Of a DNA stretch of 44,457 bases, positions 1 through 7,789 are shown piece after piece. Position numbers and translations under genes: made by a program. The notes beneath the pieces were generated by a model that was not told the DNA's origin, made no database searches, and saw only the letters and a program-made list of their open reading frames with translations. Source of the stretch: an uncultured Oscillospiraceae bacterium (GTDB lineage Bacteria > Bacillota > Clostridia > Oscillospirales > Oscillospiraceae); assembly GCA_947626085.1 (NCBI GenBank), contig CANQQU010000010.1, positions 1 through 44,457 of the forward strand, given 5' to 3'. Position 1 is the stretch's first letter, and every line of letters starts with the position of its first letter.

Positions 1-1
1 T

Positions 2-1468
2 ATGCGCAAGGACTGCTTTCGGAAAATCATGACCTTTTCTTTTCCGCAGATGGATCGGTTCGGAACGGGCTCCCTTGTAACCAGAATGACGAACGATATC
101 ACCCAGGTGCAGAACTTCATTTCCCAGTTTGTCCGGGGAATGATCCGGACGACGATGCTGACCTTCGGCAGTATGTACTGCATGTTTCGGCTGAGCCGGG
201 CATTCGGGTATGTGGTGCTGTGCGTTTTCCCGCTGATCATCGCCGTCATGGCCGTTTGTATGAAAAAAGCCGGGTCCCTGTTTACAAAACTGCAGGCCCA
301 GCTGGATACCGTCAATTCCATCATGCAGGAGGACATCGCCGGCATCCGCGTCATCAAAGCCTGCGTTCGGGAGATCTATGAAAAGCTGCGCTTTGGTAAG
401 GCAAATGACGAGCTGATCAAGACGCAGCTCCGGGTGTTGATCATCTTCGCTTTTATGAATCCCGTTGTGAACGCCCTGATGTATCTTGCGGTAGCCGCCA
501 TATTGCTGGTAGGAAACGTCAGCGTCAGCGCCGGCGGAACGACGCCGGGGAGCGTTATGGCGGCCATTACCTACACCACGCAGCTGCTCAACGGAATGTT
601 GATGCTGGTGATGATCTTTCAGAATATTTCACGGGGGATCGCGTCTTGGAAAAGAGTCCGGGTCATTCTGCAGAGCGATCCGGAGCTTGTTGACGGGGAA
701 CAGTATGGAGAGACTGCCGTGAAAGGCAGCATTGAATTTAAGGATGTATCCTTTGCCTATCCGGGCGGCCAGACGGTGCTGGAACACATTGATTTGAAGG
801 TCAACCCGGGCGAAACGCTGGCGCTCATGGGGGAGACGGGCTGCGGCAAAACGACCCTTGTCAGCCTGATCCCGCGTTTTTATGATGTGACCGGCGGCGC
901 GGTACTGGTAGACGGCGTCAATGTGCGGGAATACCGGCAAACCGCTTTGCGCGATAAAGTCGCCATGGCGCTGCAGAAAAGCGAGCTTTTCAGCGCTTCC
1001 GTTCAGGAAAATATATCCTGGGGCGATCCGGAGGCCGGAGAAGAAGAAATCAAATCCGCTGCCAAGGTCGCTCAGGCGGACGGCTTTATTTCCCGAATGC
1101 CGGATGGATATCAAACGATCGTGGCGGAACGGGGCATGAGCCTTTCCGGAGGACAGAAACAGCGTGTTTCCATCGCGCGGGCCGTTCTGAAGAACGCGGA
1201 AATTCTGATCTTCGACGATTCCACCAGCGCTTTGGATTTGAAAACCGAGGCGGATCTGTACACGGCCCTCCGAAAGACCAACCCCCATACCACCAAAATC
1301 ATCGTTGCGCAGCGGATCGCCTCCGCGCGGCAAGCGGATAGGATCGCCGTCCTGGAAAACGGTCATATTGTCGCCTGCGGCCCCCATGAAGAGCTTTTGG
1401 CTTCCTGCCCGGCCTACCAGGCCATTTATCAGTCTCAGATCGGAGAGGAGGACGACAACCATGAGTGA
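2..1468 (+). CDS. ABC exporter half-transporter, degenerate-site subunit (5' partial)
   Basis: The first half of this membrane-domain plus ATPase exporter subunit lies outside the window; the visible 488 residues begin in the first cytoplasmic loop, so the ATG at base 2 is internal. The rest of the membrane domain runs to about residue 215. The nucleotide-binding domain has Walker A GETGCGKTT (277-285), signature LSGGQ (381-385) and Walker B ILIFDD, where the catalytic Glu is Asp (D406) and the switch His is Gln (Q437, in IVAQR). This is the known pattern of the degenerate-site partner in heterodimeric exporters (BmrC/TM287 type). The downstream gene overlaps by 8 bp and has the complementary set of residues, so the two very likely form one exporter. 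Substrate is unknown; drugs, peptides or lipids are all possible. GC looks lower than in the core genes to the right. Confidence 0.9.
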   Translation: MRKDCFRKIMTFSFPQMDRFGTGSLVTRMTNDITQVQNFISQFVRGMIRTTMLTFGSMYCMFRLSRAFGYVVLCVFPLIIAVMAVCMKKAGSLFTKLQAQLDTVNSIMQEDIAGIRVIKACVREIYEKLRFGKANDELIKTQLRVLIIFAFMNPVVNALMYLAVAAILLVGNVSVSAGGTTPGSVMAAITYTTQLLNGMLMLVMIFQNISRGIASWKRVRVILQSDPELVDGEQYGETAVKGSIEFKDVSFAYPGGQTVLEHIDLKVNPGETLALMGETGCGKTTLVSLIPRFYDVTGGAVLVDGVNVREYRQTALRDKVAMALQKSELFSASVQENISWGDPEAGEEEIKSAAKVAQADGFISRMPDGYQTIVAERGMSLSGGQKQRVSIARAVLKNAEILIFDDSTSALDLKTEADLYTALRKTNPHTTKIIVAQRIASARQADRIAVLENGHIVACGPHEELLASCPAYQAIYQSQIGEEDDNHE

Positions 1469-3278
1469 ACCGAGAGATCAGAAACTGGCCAGTCGGAATA
1501 TTCCCGGTATGAATCGCCATGAACACTTTGTCGAAGTGCAGCATGCGGAGCATCTCGGCGCCACATTGAAACGCGTTTTCGTATATTTCACCCGGGAAAG
1601 AGGCATGGTCCTTTTCATGCTTTCCGTTGTCATCTTTGGGACGCTTTGCGGCGTTTACGCGCCCAGTCTGCAAAGTCAGGCCATCGACATGATCGCGGGC
1701 GTGCGGGTGGGAGATCTGCTTGGAACCGTGATTCTGATGCTTTGCGTCTATTTGCTGCACAGTATGTGCCAGCTTTTGCAGGGCGTCGTCAGCGCGCGGC
1801 TCAGCCAGCGGGTCGTGAAGCATATGCGGGAGGAGCTCTTTGCCAAGCTCGTGGACCTGCCGGTGCGCTATCTGGATACCCATTCCCACGGCGATGTGAT
1901 GAGCCGCATGACCAATGATATTGAGAACATTTCCACCACGGTTTCCCAATCGCTTCCCTCTCTCTTTTCCGGCGTGCTGACGATCATCGGCACCGTCGCC
2001 ATTATGATGTGGTACTGCTGGCAGCTGGCGCTCCTCAGCTTCGCTACCGTTCTGTTGACGCTGCTCGCGACAAAAATCCTTTCGGGCAGGGTACGAAAAT
2101 TCTCCCGAAAGCGGCAGCAATTGTTGGGGCAGCTCAATGGGACAGTGGAAGAGATGGTCTCCGGCTACCGTACCGTGGTGGCTTATAACCGTCAAGAGAA
2201 AACAACGGAGGATTTCTGTCAAACCGCCGATTCCCTTACAAAGGTCGGCATCAAAACCGACATTTTCAGCGGCGTGATGGGGCCGGTCATGAACTGCATC
2301 GGAAACATCGGATTTGTGATTATCGCGGCATTCGGAGGATATTTCTCTATCCATGGACTGATCTCCATCGGCGTGATCTCCGCGTTTATTGTGTACGCGA
2401 AGCAATTCAGCCGCCCGATCAATGAACTGGCCCAGGTCTACGGCCAGCTTCAAACCGCGATTGCCGGAGCGGAGCGGGTGTTTACGGTTTTGGACGAGAT
2501 CGACGAGGACAAGTCCGGTGAAAAGCTGGAAGAAAACGAGCGGATGGCAGTTTCCTTCCAAAACGTAAATTTCTCCTACGAACCGGGGCGCCCCGTCATA
2601 CAGGATTTCACATTGACCGTTCCCTCCGGAAAAAAGGTGGCGCTGGTGGGCGCCACCGGCAGCGGCAAAACCACGATCGTCAATCTTTTAATGCGCTTTT
2701 ACGATATCGAAAGCGGCAAAATTTGCATTAACGGTCAGGATATATCCACTGTATCCCGGGACGACCTGAGAAAGAATATGGCCATTGTCCTGCAGGACAC
2801 CGTTCTTTTTTCCGATACCATGCGGCAAAACATGAAGTATGGGAATGAGGCGGCTTCGGACGCGCAAATCGCGAACGCCATGCAAATGAGCCGCTGCGAT
2901 GATTTGCCCAGACGCCTGCCCCATGGCCTGGAATCCGTTCTCGTCCATTCCGGAGAAAACATCAGTCAGGGGCAGCGGCAGCTCCTGGCGATTGCCCGCG
3001 CTTTTGTCGCCGACCCGAAAATTCTGATTTTGGATGAGGCCACTTCCAATGTGGACACCCGCACGGAAAAGGCCATCCAGGACGCCATGCAGCGTGTGAT
3101 GAAGGACCGCACCGGCATCGTCATTGTGCATCGCCTCTCCACCATCCGTGACTCCGATATCATCGTCGTCATGGATCACGGGCAAATCGTAGAAAGCGGC
3201 AGCCATGACCAGCTTCTGGCGCGAAAGGGAACATACTACGCGCTTTACATGACGCAGTACGCGGGGTTCGCGACGTAA
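1461..3278 (+). CDS. ABC exporter half-transporter, canonical-ATPase subunit
   Basis: This 605-residue protein has a six-helix membrane domain (about 50-335) followed by an ATPase domain: Walker A GATGSGKTT (397-405), signature ISQGQ (501-505, departing from LSGGQ), Walker B ILILDE with intact catalytic Glu526, and switch His557 in IVHRLST. With the upstream subunit this gives one competent ATP site (this Walker motifs plus the partner's LSGGQ) and one degenerate site (the partner's Asp/Gln plus this ISQGQ), as known for heterodimeric multidrug-type exporters. The ATG at 1461 has GGAGAGGAGG just upstream and overlaps the stop of the first gene, pointing to translational coupling. An in-frame extension further upstream is possible but has no ribosome site. 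Substrate cannot be told from sequence. Confidence 0.93.
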   Translation: MSEPRDQKLASRNIPGMNRHEHFVEVQHAEHLGATLKRVFVYFTRERGMVLFMLSVVIFGTLCGVYAPSLQSQAIDMIAGVRVGDLLGTVILMLCVYLLHSMCQLLQGVVSARLSQRVVKHMREELFAKLVDLPVRYLDTHSHGDVMSRMTNDIENISTTVSQSLPSLFSGVLTIIGTVAIMMWYCWQLALLSFATVLLTLLATKILSGRVRKFSRKRQQLLGQLNGTVEEMVSGYRTVVAYNRQEKTTEDFCQTADSLTKVGIKTDIFSGVMGPVMNCIGNIGFVIIAAFGGYFSIHGLISIGVISAFIVYAKQFSRPINELAQVYGQLQTAIAGAERVFTVLDEIDEDKSGEKLEENERMAVSFQNVNFSYEPGRPVIQDFTLTVPSGKKVALVGATGSGKTTIVNLLMRFYDIESGKICINGQDISTVSRDDLRKNMAIVLQDTVLFSDTMRQNMKYGNEAASDAQIANAMQMSRCDDLPRRLPHGLESVLVHSGENISQGQRQLLAIARAFVADPKILILDEATSNVDTRTEKAIQDAMQRVMKDRTGIVIVHRLSTIRDSDIIVVMDHGQIVESGSHDQLLARKGTYYALYMTQYAGFAT

Positions 3279-3359
3279 ATGACGGGCCTGGTCCTTTTGG
3301 TTCAGGCGCTTGATTGCCTGGGAAAATACGACGCGGTGTTTTTTGTTTCGGTACTCCAT
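3279..3359 (-). pseudogene. possible 5' remnant of a truncated gene
   Basis: On the minus strand an ATG at 3359 follows a good ribosome site (GGAAAGGAAG). The first 28 codons are polar and rich in Lys and Arg, beginning MEYRNKKHRVVFSQ. The frame then runs into the 3' end of the ABC exporter gene, where it has no coding character of its own. One reading is that a gene start survived when the exporter segment was joined on. The opening vaguely recalls small DUF6075-like proteins of conjugative elements, but I cannot confirm this. It may instead be a chance frame. Confidence 0.25.
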
Positions 3360-3423
3360 AAATTCTACTTCCTTTCCTAGAAAATAAAAAAGAGCTGACC
3401 GTTTGAAAAAACGATTGGCTCTG

Positions 3424-3459
3424 AAAAACGAAAAGCAGGCGGGATTTTTCCTGCCTGCT
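3424..3459 (-). terminator. hairpin with U-tract (minus strand)
   Basis: A 7-bp stem (AGCAGGC/GCCTGCT, 3434-3459) is followed on the minus strand by TTTCGTTTTT. In the plus direction, where it could end the ABC operon, the hairpin has no good U-run. Confidence 0.45.
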
Positions 3460-3572
3460 GATCTTAACTTTTGCGATATTCGGCTTCCACGAGGGTTCAA
3501 GTCTACAAAATGCGGAAAAAACGCCTTTTATATCTACGGTTTTGAATCCCGAAAATCCGCCCCTTAAAACGC

Positions 3573-3601
3573 CGAAAAGCCTTGCGGCGCAAGGCTTTTC
3601 G
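3573..3601 (-). terminator. tRNA-Leu terminator
   Basis: A perfect 13-bp inverted repeat (CGAAAAGCCTTGC and its complement, 3-nt loop) lies 30 bp past the 3' end of tRNA-Leu. The stem ends in GGCTTTTCG on the minus strand, followed by GGCGTTTT. It may also stop plus-strand transcripts leaving the ABC genes. Confidence 0.7.
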
Positions 3602-3630
3602 GGGACAATATCTTTTTTATTGTCTCTAGA

Positions 3631-3714
3631 TGGTGCGAGAGATGGGACTCGAACCCACACGGCGGTCGCCACACGCACCTCAAACGTGCTTGTCTACCAT
3701 TCCAACACTCTCGC
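3631..3714 (-). tRNA. tRNA-Leu (anticodon GAG)
   Basis: This is an 84-nt class II tRNA. The acceptor stem GCGAGAG pairs with CTCTCGC, followed by discriminator A and an encoded CCA (3633-3631). The D-arm contains TGGTAGA, the anticodon stem is CACGT/GCGTG around loop TTGAGGT (anticodon GAG), a variable arm follows, and the T-arm has GGGTTCGAGTCCC. It reads CUC and CUU leucine codons. A consensus promoter lies just upstream and a hairpin terminator just downstream, so it is an independent unit. Its 3' end faces the lower-GC ABC segment, a position where tRNA-targeting integrative elements commonly insert. Confidence 0.97.
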
Positions 3715-3724
3715 AGGCCAAGTT

Positions 3725-3753
3725 ATTATAACCCCAAGGGCTGTTTTTGTCAA
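3725..3753 (-). promoter_or_regulatory. promoter of tRNA-Leu
   Basis: Perfect sigma-A consensus on the minus strand: TTGACA (3748-3753), 17-bp spacer, TATAAT (3725-3730). The tRNA 5' end is 11 bp downstream of the -10. Confidence 0.9.
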
Positions 3754-3857
3754 CTGTTTTTAAAAAGTTCCCAAAGATTTCTTTTTTCTGATGCAGTTGT
3801 GATGCTCCTTTCCTGTAACCTTGCATTTAGAAAATCTAAAGCATTTTCAACCGCAAT

Positions 3858-3903
3858 TCTTAAGGAAGTCTTAAAGACTTCTTAAACCTTCCGATGGTAG
3901 AAT
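3858..3903 (+). promoter_or_regulatory. activator-type promoter: three 11-bp-phased TCTTAA boxes and -10
   Basis: TCTTAA occurs at 3858, 3869 and 3880, an exact 11-bp pitch, the last box occupying the -35 position in front of a -10 TAGAAT (3898-3903). No TTGACA-like -35 is present. Direct repeats at 11-bp pitch replacing the -35 are the known arrangement for OmpR/PhoB-family activators. An OmpR-family regulator is encoded at 21526-22212, but a link is only a guess. Because the repeats also read as imperfect inverted repeats (AAGTCTT/AAGACTT), a hairpin or dimer operator is an alternative. Confidence 0.55.
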
Positions 3904-3935
3904 ATTGGCAGATCTCAAAAAGGAGGAATTTTTAT

Positions 3936-4715
3936 ATGCGCCGCAATACTATTACGATCGCCGCTCTGGCGCTGGTCCTCTGTCTCGTCACCGGACCCCT
4001 GGTCTTCCGGGACGCGAGGCAGCTCTGCGCCCTCAAAAATCCGTCTCCGGCAGAGCAGACGGTGATGGCCTTTGCCGAAAGCCGGAACCTTTCCATCTCG
4101 GACTACCCAGCGTCCCTGATCCAGCTTCTGGAACGGAATCCGGAGACGGAACGCTTTGTCCTGGACTATCCCCTGGAGCACGACAAGGAGCATACCGTGG
4201 ACCTTTCCGATGTAGACCTATCCCAGGGCGTCCCTCTGTTTTTACAGTGGGACGAGCGGTGGGGGTATCTGCGATATGGGTCTGACGTGGCCGGTCTCAC
4301 GGCCTGCGGGCCGGTGTGCCTGGCCATGGCGGGGTACTATGTCACCGGCGATCCCGCCTTCTCACCGGAGAAAATGATCGCCTACTCCCTGGAGAACGGC
4401 TACTATAGCTGGGGCAACGGCACCGAATGGGCCCTGATCAGCCAAGGCGGCGTAAAGCTGGGGCTGGATGTGACCGAGATCCCTCTGGACGAGGGGCGCA
4501 TTCTGGCCAATCTGGAGGTGGGGAACCCCATTATCTGCGTGGTGGGGCCAGGCGATTTCACCACCGAAGGGCATTTCATCGTTCTTACCGGCTGCGAAAA
4601 CGGCCAAATCCGGGTCAACGACCCCAACAGTGTGGAAAACTCCCAAAAGCTGTGGGATTACGCCCAGCTGGAAGGGCAGATATTGAATCTGTGGGTCATT
4701 CGGGCGGGAAGTTGA
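3936..4715 (+). CDS. C39-like papain-fold secreted peptidase, paralogue 1
   Basis: A 259-residue protein with an N-terminal hydrophobic helix (about 7-25; Arg-rich start, signal peptide or anchor) and a C39_2-type papain-fold domain. The motif Thr-Ala-Cys-Gly-Pro places the catalytic Cys near residue 127, GHFIVLTG holds the His and VNDPNS the Asp. The region before the domain (about 35-85) resembles no domain I know but is shared with the next gene. Both are probably exported cysteine peptidases or amidases; the substrate is unknown. The ATG at 3936 is chosen because AAAGGAGGAA lies 9 nt upstream; the in-frame ATG at 3894 lies inside the promoter. Unlike its neighbour it lacks a long linker after the membrane segment. 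Confidence 0.85.
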   Translation: MRRNTITIAALALVLCLVTGPLVFRDARQLCALKNPSPAEQTVMAFAESRNLSISDYPASLIQLLERNPETERFVLDYPLEHDKEHTVDLSDVDLSQGVPLFLQWDERWGYLRYGSDVAGLTACGPVCLAMAGYYVTGDPAFSPEKMIAYSLENGYYSWGNGTEWALISQGGVKLGLDVTEIPLDEGRILANLEVGNPIICVVGPGDFTTEGHFIVLTGCENGQIRVNDPNSVENSQKLWDYAQLEGQILNLWVIRAGS

Positions 4716-4757
4716 TTTTGTCACAGACTTTTTACATATTTTTGAAAAATCTTGCGC

Positions 4758-4763
4758 TATAAT
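4758..4763 (+). promoter_or_regulatory. -10 element ahead of second C39-like gene
   Basis: TATAAT lies 26 bp before the start codon region, preceded by A/T-rich DNA without a clear -35 at 16-18 bp. It would give paralogue 2 its own transcript. Confidence 0.45.
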
Positions 4764-4789
4764 TAGGACGGGCGTAAGGAGGAATGGGC

Positions 4790-5668
4790 ATGGCAAACAG
4801 GGAAAATCGCCGGTTTTCCGGCGCGATTGGAATTGTGGTGGCAATCCTGCTGATCGGGATCTTTGCCGTTTGTCGGGCGGTGGCCCCGGATATCACCCCG
4901 GGCGCTCCCACGGAGACCCATTCGTCCACATCCACTCCCCTGCCCTCTCACGCCGACCGGCCGGCTTCCGCGTCAGACCCCACCCTTACGGAGGCGGAGC
5001 AGACCATCTCCGCTTTTGCCCAGGAGCATGGGTTGACCCTGGGCGACTATCCCACGTCCCTCATCAATCTACTGGTGCGCAACCCGGAAACCGAGGAATT
5101 TGTGCTGCAATACCCCATGGAGTACGGCAAGGAGCATGAGGTGGATCTGTCGGAATTTCACGCCGGCGGGGATCTGGAGGATATGTCCCTGTTCATCCAG
5201 TGGGATAAGCGCTGGGGCTATCTGCCCTACGGCTCGGATGTGGTGGGGCTGACGGGCTGCGGCCCGGTGAGCCTGGCCATGGTGGGCTATTATCTCACCG
5301 GGGACGCGAAATTCTCCCCGGACAAGGTGGTGGAATACGCCCTGGCCCACGATTACAGCGTAAAGGGCAGCGGCTCTGCTTGGACCCTGATCAGCGAGGG
5401 CGCTGTGGACCTGGGGCTGGAGGTGACGGAGATCCCGCTGGACCGGGAGCGGATCATTTCCAATCTGGAGGCAGGCAATCCCATCATCTGCGTGGTGGGG
5501 CCGGGAGATTTTACCCGGGACGGCCATTTCATGGTGCTCTGCGGCTGCCAGGACGGGAAAATTCAGATCCGGGACCCCAACAGCTATATCCGTTCCCAAA
5601 CGCTCTGGGACTATGAGCGGCTGGAGCCCCAATTCGAGGTCCTGTGGGTCCTTCAATACGAGGCATAA
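4790..5668 (+). CDS. C39-like papain-fold secreted peptidase, paralogue 2
   Basis: A 292-residue paralogue of the preceding gene. A membrane segment near residues 12-30 (signal anchor) is followed by a Ser/Thr/Pro-rich spacer (about 38-65), then the shared region and the C39_2-type domain with Cys in TGCGPVSLAM, His in GHFMVLCG and Asp in IRDPNS. Long stretches are near-identical to paralogue 1 (for example GNPIICVVGPGDFT), so this is a tandem duplication. The start at 4790 has AAGGAGG at ideal spacing; the ATG at 4784 is too close to it. The longer stalk would hold the domain further from the membrane than in paralogue 1. Substrate unknown. Confidence 0.87.
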   Translation: MANRENRRFSGAIGIVVAILLIGIFAVCRAVAPDITPGAPTETHSSTSTPLPSHADRPASASDPTLTEAEQTISAFAQEHGLTLGDYPTSLINLLVRNPETEEFVLQYPMEYGKEHEVDLSEFHAGGDLEDMSLFIQWDKRWGYLPYGSDVVGLTGCGPVSLAMVGYYLTGDAKFSPDKVVEYALAHDYSVKGSGSAWTLISEGAVDLGLEVTEIPLDRERIISNLEAGNPIICVVGPGDFTRDGHFMVLCGCQDGKIQIRDPNSYIRSQTLWDYERLEPQFEVLWVLQYEA

Positions 5669-5669
5669 G

Positions 5670-5699
5670 TTTCGCCCCTCCCGGGAAGGAGGGGCGAAA
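5670..5699. terminator. bidirectional terminator between C39-like and MATE genes
   Basis: A 12-bp perfect stem (TTTCGCCCCTCC and its complement) with a 6-nt loop lies between convergent genes, its ends A/T-rich on both strands. It touches the MATE stop codon. Confidence 0.8.
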
Positions 5700-5700
5700 T

Positions 5701-7062
5701 TCATTGTTCTTTTTCCAGTCTTCTCAGCATCCCCAGCAGCACCGCCACAGCGGCAAAGGAGAGGAGCAGCTCGGCACAGGTCTGGGCATAGGCCAGGCCG
5801 TAGAGGGGAAACAGGGCGTTTAGCAGGAACAAAGCCGGGATCTCCAGCAGAATTTTCCGGGCCAGAGCGAACAGCAGGGACAGCAGGCCCTTGCCGCTGG
5901 CCTGAAACGCGCCAACGCACAGAAAGTCCAGGCACAAAAACGGGGTGCCCAAGCACATGCCCCGGAGGAACCGGGTGCCGTAGGCCACGATCTCGGGATT
6001 TTTCATGAACAGCCGGATCAGGTCCCCGGCAAACAGGTAGTACACCGCGGACATGGCCGCCAGGAAGCTGAGCGACAGCTTGCCGGCAAAGGACAGGGTC
6101 TTGCGCACCCGGGGAATGTTCCGGGCGCCAAAATTGTAGCTCATCAGGGGCATGATGCCCTGAGACAGGCCCATGGCGATGTACATGGGGATCATGTTCA
6201 GCTTGTAGGAGATGCCCATGGCGGTGACGGCGTTGGTGCCAAACGCGGAGGTGAAGTTGTTCAGCACCGTCATGCCGGTCACGTTCAGCAGGTTCTGGAT
6301 GGACGCCGGGACGCCCACCGCCAGCACGCCCCGGAGAATGGGCACAGTCGGGAGCGCAATTTTGGGGGAGACGCAGACATAGGTGGCGCGGCGGCGGACA
6401 AAGAGCAGGACGAAGAAATAGCAGCAGGCCACACAGTTGGACAAAAAGGTGGCCAGTCCCGCCCCGGCAGCCCCCATGTTCAGTCCCCAGGGGAGAATAA
6501 AAATGGGGTCCAGGACGATGTTCAGCAGGCAGCCGCTCATAGTCCCGATACTGGCGTGGAGGGATGCTCCCTCGGTCCGCACCAAATAAGCAAGAACCAC
6601 GTTGAGAATGGAGGGCGTGGCGCCCCACATGGCGGTCCAGAACAGGTAGCCCTGGGTGGACTCCACATTCTCCGGCTTGGCGCCCAGGAGGGTCAGCAGC
6701 GGTCCCCGGAAGGCGATTACCGCCAGGGAGAATACCAGGCCGCTGAGGGCCGCCGCCCAAAAGCCGAAGGCGGAGGTCCGGCGGACGGTGTCATAATCCT
6801 TCCGGCCCAGGGCCCGGCCCATCATGCTGGAGCTGCCCACGCCAAACAGATTGTTTACCGCGTTAAAGGCCAGCAGCACCGGCGCCGCCAGGGTCACGGC
6901 GGCGCTCTGGATGGGGTCCTGGAGCATACTGACGAACCAGGTGTCCGCCAGATTGTAAAGGACCATCACCAGGGAGCTTAAAATGGTGGGGACCGAAAGC
7001 CGGGCCACTGCCAGCGGAATGGGCATCCGCTCAAACAGGGCCTCTTTTTTGGGGTCTTCCAT
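5701..7062 (-). CDS. MATE family multidrug/sodium antiporter
   Basis: A 453-residue protein with about 12 hydrophobic helices arranged as two similar halves, as in MATE exporters of the DinF/MepA type; the opening (SVPTILSSLVMVLYNLADTW) and the repeat-half motif (GVPASIQNLLNVTGM) are typical. MATE proteins export cationic drugs or metabolites using Na+ or H+ gradients. The ATG is only 3 bp past the purC stop and has no ribosome site of its own, so it is probably translated by coupling to purC. That coupling to purine synthesis hints at a metabolite role, but this is inference. A second in-frame Met at residue 13 is an alternative start. Confidence 0.9.
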   Translation of the reverse strand: MEDPKKEALFERMPIPLAVARLSVPTILSSLVMVLYNLADTWFVSMLQDPIQSAAVTLAAPVLLAFNAVNNLFGVGSSSMMGRALGRKDYDTVRRTSAFGFWAAALSGLVFSLAVIAFRGPLLTLLGAKPENVESTQGYLFWTAMWGATPSILNVVLAYLVRTEGASLHASIGTMSGCLLNIVLDPIFILPWGLNMGAAGAGLATFLSNCVACCYFFVLLFVRRRATYVCVSPKIALPTVPILRGVLAVGVPASIQNLLNVTGMTVLNNFTSAFGTNAVTAMGISYKLNMIPMYIAMGLSQGIMPLMSYNFGARNIPRVRKTLSFAGKLSLSFLAAMSAVYYLFAGDLIRLFMKNPEIVAYGTRFLRGMCLGTPFLCLDFLCVGAFQASGKGLLSLLFALARKILLEIPALFLLNALFPLYGLAYAQTCAELLLSFAAVAVLLGMLRRLEKEQ

Positions 7063-7065
7063 GGA

Positions 7066-7773
7066 TCAGCCCAGAACCCGGCGCATCATTTCCTGGTAAG
7101 CGTCCTCCACACCGCCCATATCCCGGCGGAAGCGGTCCTTGTCCAGCTTTTCGTTGGTCTTGGCGTCCCAGAAGCGGCAGGTATCCGGGGAGATCTCGTC
7201 GGCCAGGACCAGGGAACCGTCGCTCAGGCGGCCAAATTCCAGCTTGAAGTCCACCAGCTTGACGCCAATGGAGGCAAAGTAGGCCTTTAGCGTCTCATTG
7301 ACCTTCAGAGCCATGGCTTTGATCTGGGCGATCTCCTCCTTGGTGGCCAGTCCCAAGGCCAGGGCGTGGCTGTCGTTCAGGAGGGGGTCGTGGAGGTCGT
7401 CGTTTTTATAGGAGAACTCCACTGTGGGCTCGGCAAACACGATGCCCTCCTTCACGCCGTAGCGCTGGGCAAAGTGGCCGGCGGAAATATTGCGGACAAT
7501 GACCTCCAGGGGCACGATGGAGACCTTCTTCACCACGGTCTCCCGGTCGTTCAGCTCCCGGACAAAGTGGGTGGGTACCCCCTGCTTTTCCAGCAGCTGC
7601 ATCAAAAAGTTGGTCATCCGGTTGTTGATGGCGCCCTTGCCGGCGATGGAGCCCTTCTTCAGGCCGTCCAGGGCGGTGGCGTCGTCCTTGTAGGAGACAA
7701 TGACATAATTGGGGTCGGCGGTGGCAAAGACCTTCTTGGCCTTGCCTTCATAGAGCTGTGCTGCTTTTTCCAT
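7066..7773 (-). CDS. purC: phosphoribosylaminoimidazole-succinocarboxamide synthase
   Basis: SAICAR synthetase joins CAIR and aspartate using ATP in de novo purine synthesis. The 235-residue length is normal. Family motifs are YEGKAKKVF near the N-terminus (ATP binding), [14 protein letters not shown] (about 93-106) and [14 protein letters not shown] (about 190-203). The ATG at 7773 has GGAGG upstream and the gene begins 16 bp after the purF stop. The order purF-purC is a partial purine operon; other pur genes are not in this window. Confidence 0.97.
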   Translation of the reverse strand: MEKAAQLYEGKAKKVFATADPNYVIVSYKDDATALDGLKKGSIAGKGAINNRMTNFLMQLLEKQGVPTHFVRELNDRETVVKKVSIVPLEVIVRNISAGHFAQRYGVKEGIVFAEPTVEFSYKNDDLHDPLLNDSHALALGLATKEEIAQIKAMALKVNETLKAYFASIGVKLVDFKLEFGRLSDGSLVLADEISPDTCRFWDAKTNEKLDKDRFRRDMGGVEDAYQEMMRRVLG

Positions 7774-7789
7774 AATGATCCTCCAATTT

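Noticed and set aside
1299..2561. 420-codon minus-strand frame across the ABC exporter genes.
   Set aside because: Low-complexity, His/Asp-rich translation and full overlap with two clear ABC genes.
3936..5668. C39 genes as bacteriocin leader peptidases.
   Set aside because: No ABC domain is fused, no double-glycine leader peptide is nearby, and both carry their own export signal.
5069..6760. 563-codon minus-strand frame spanning a C39-like gene and the MATE gene.
   Set aside because: Shadow frame; crosses a strong terminator and two convergent genes.
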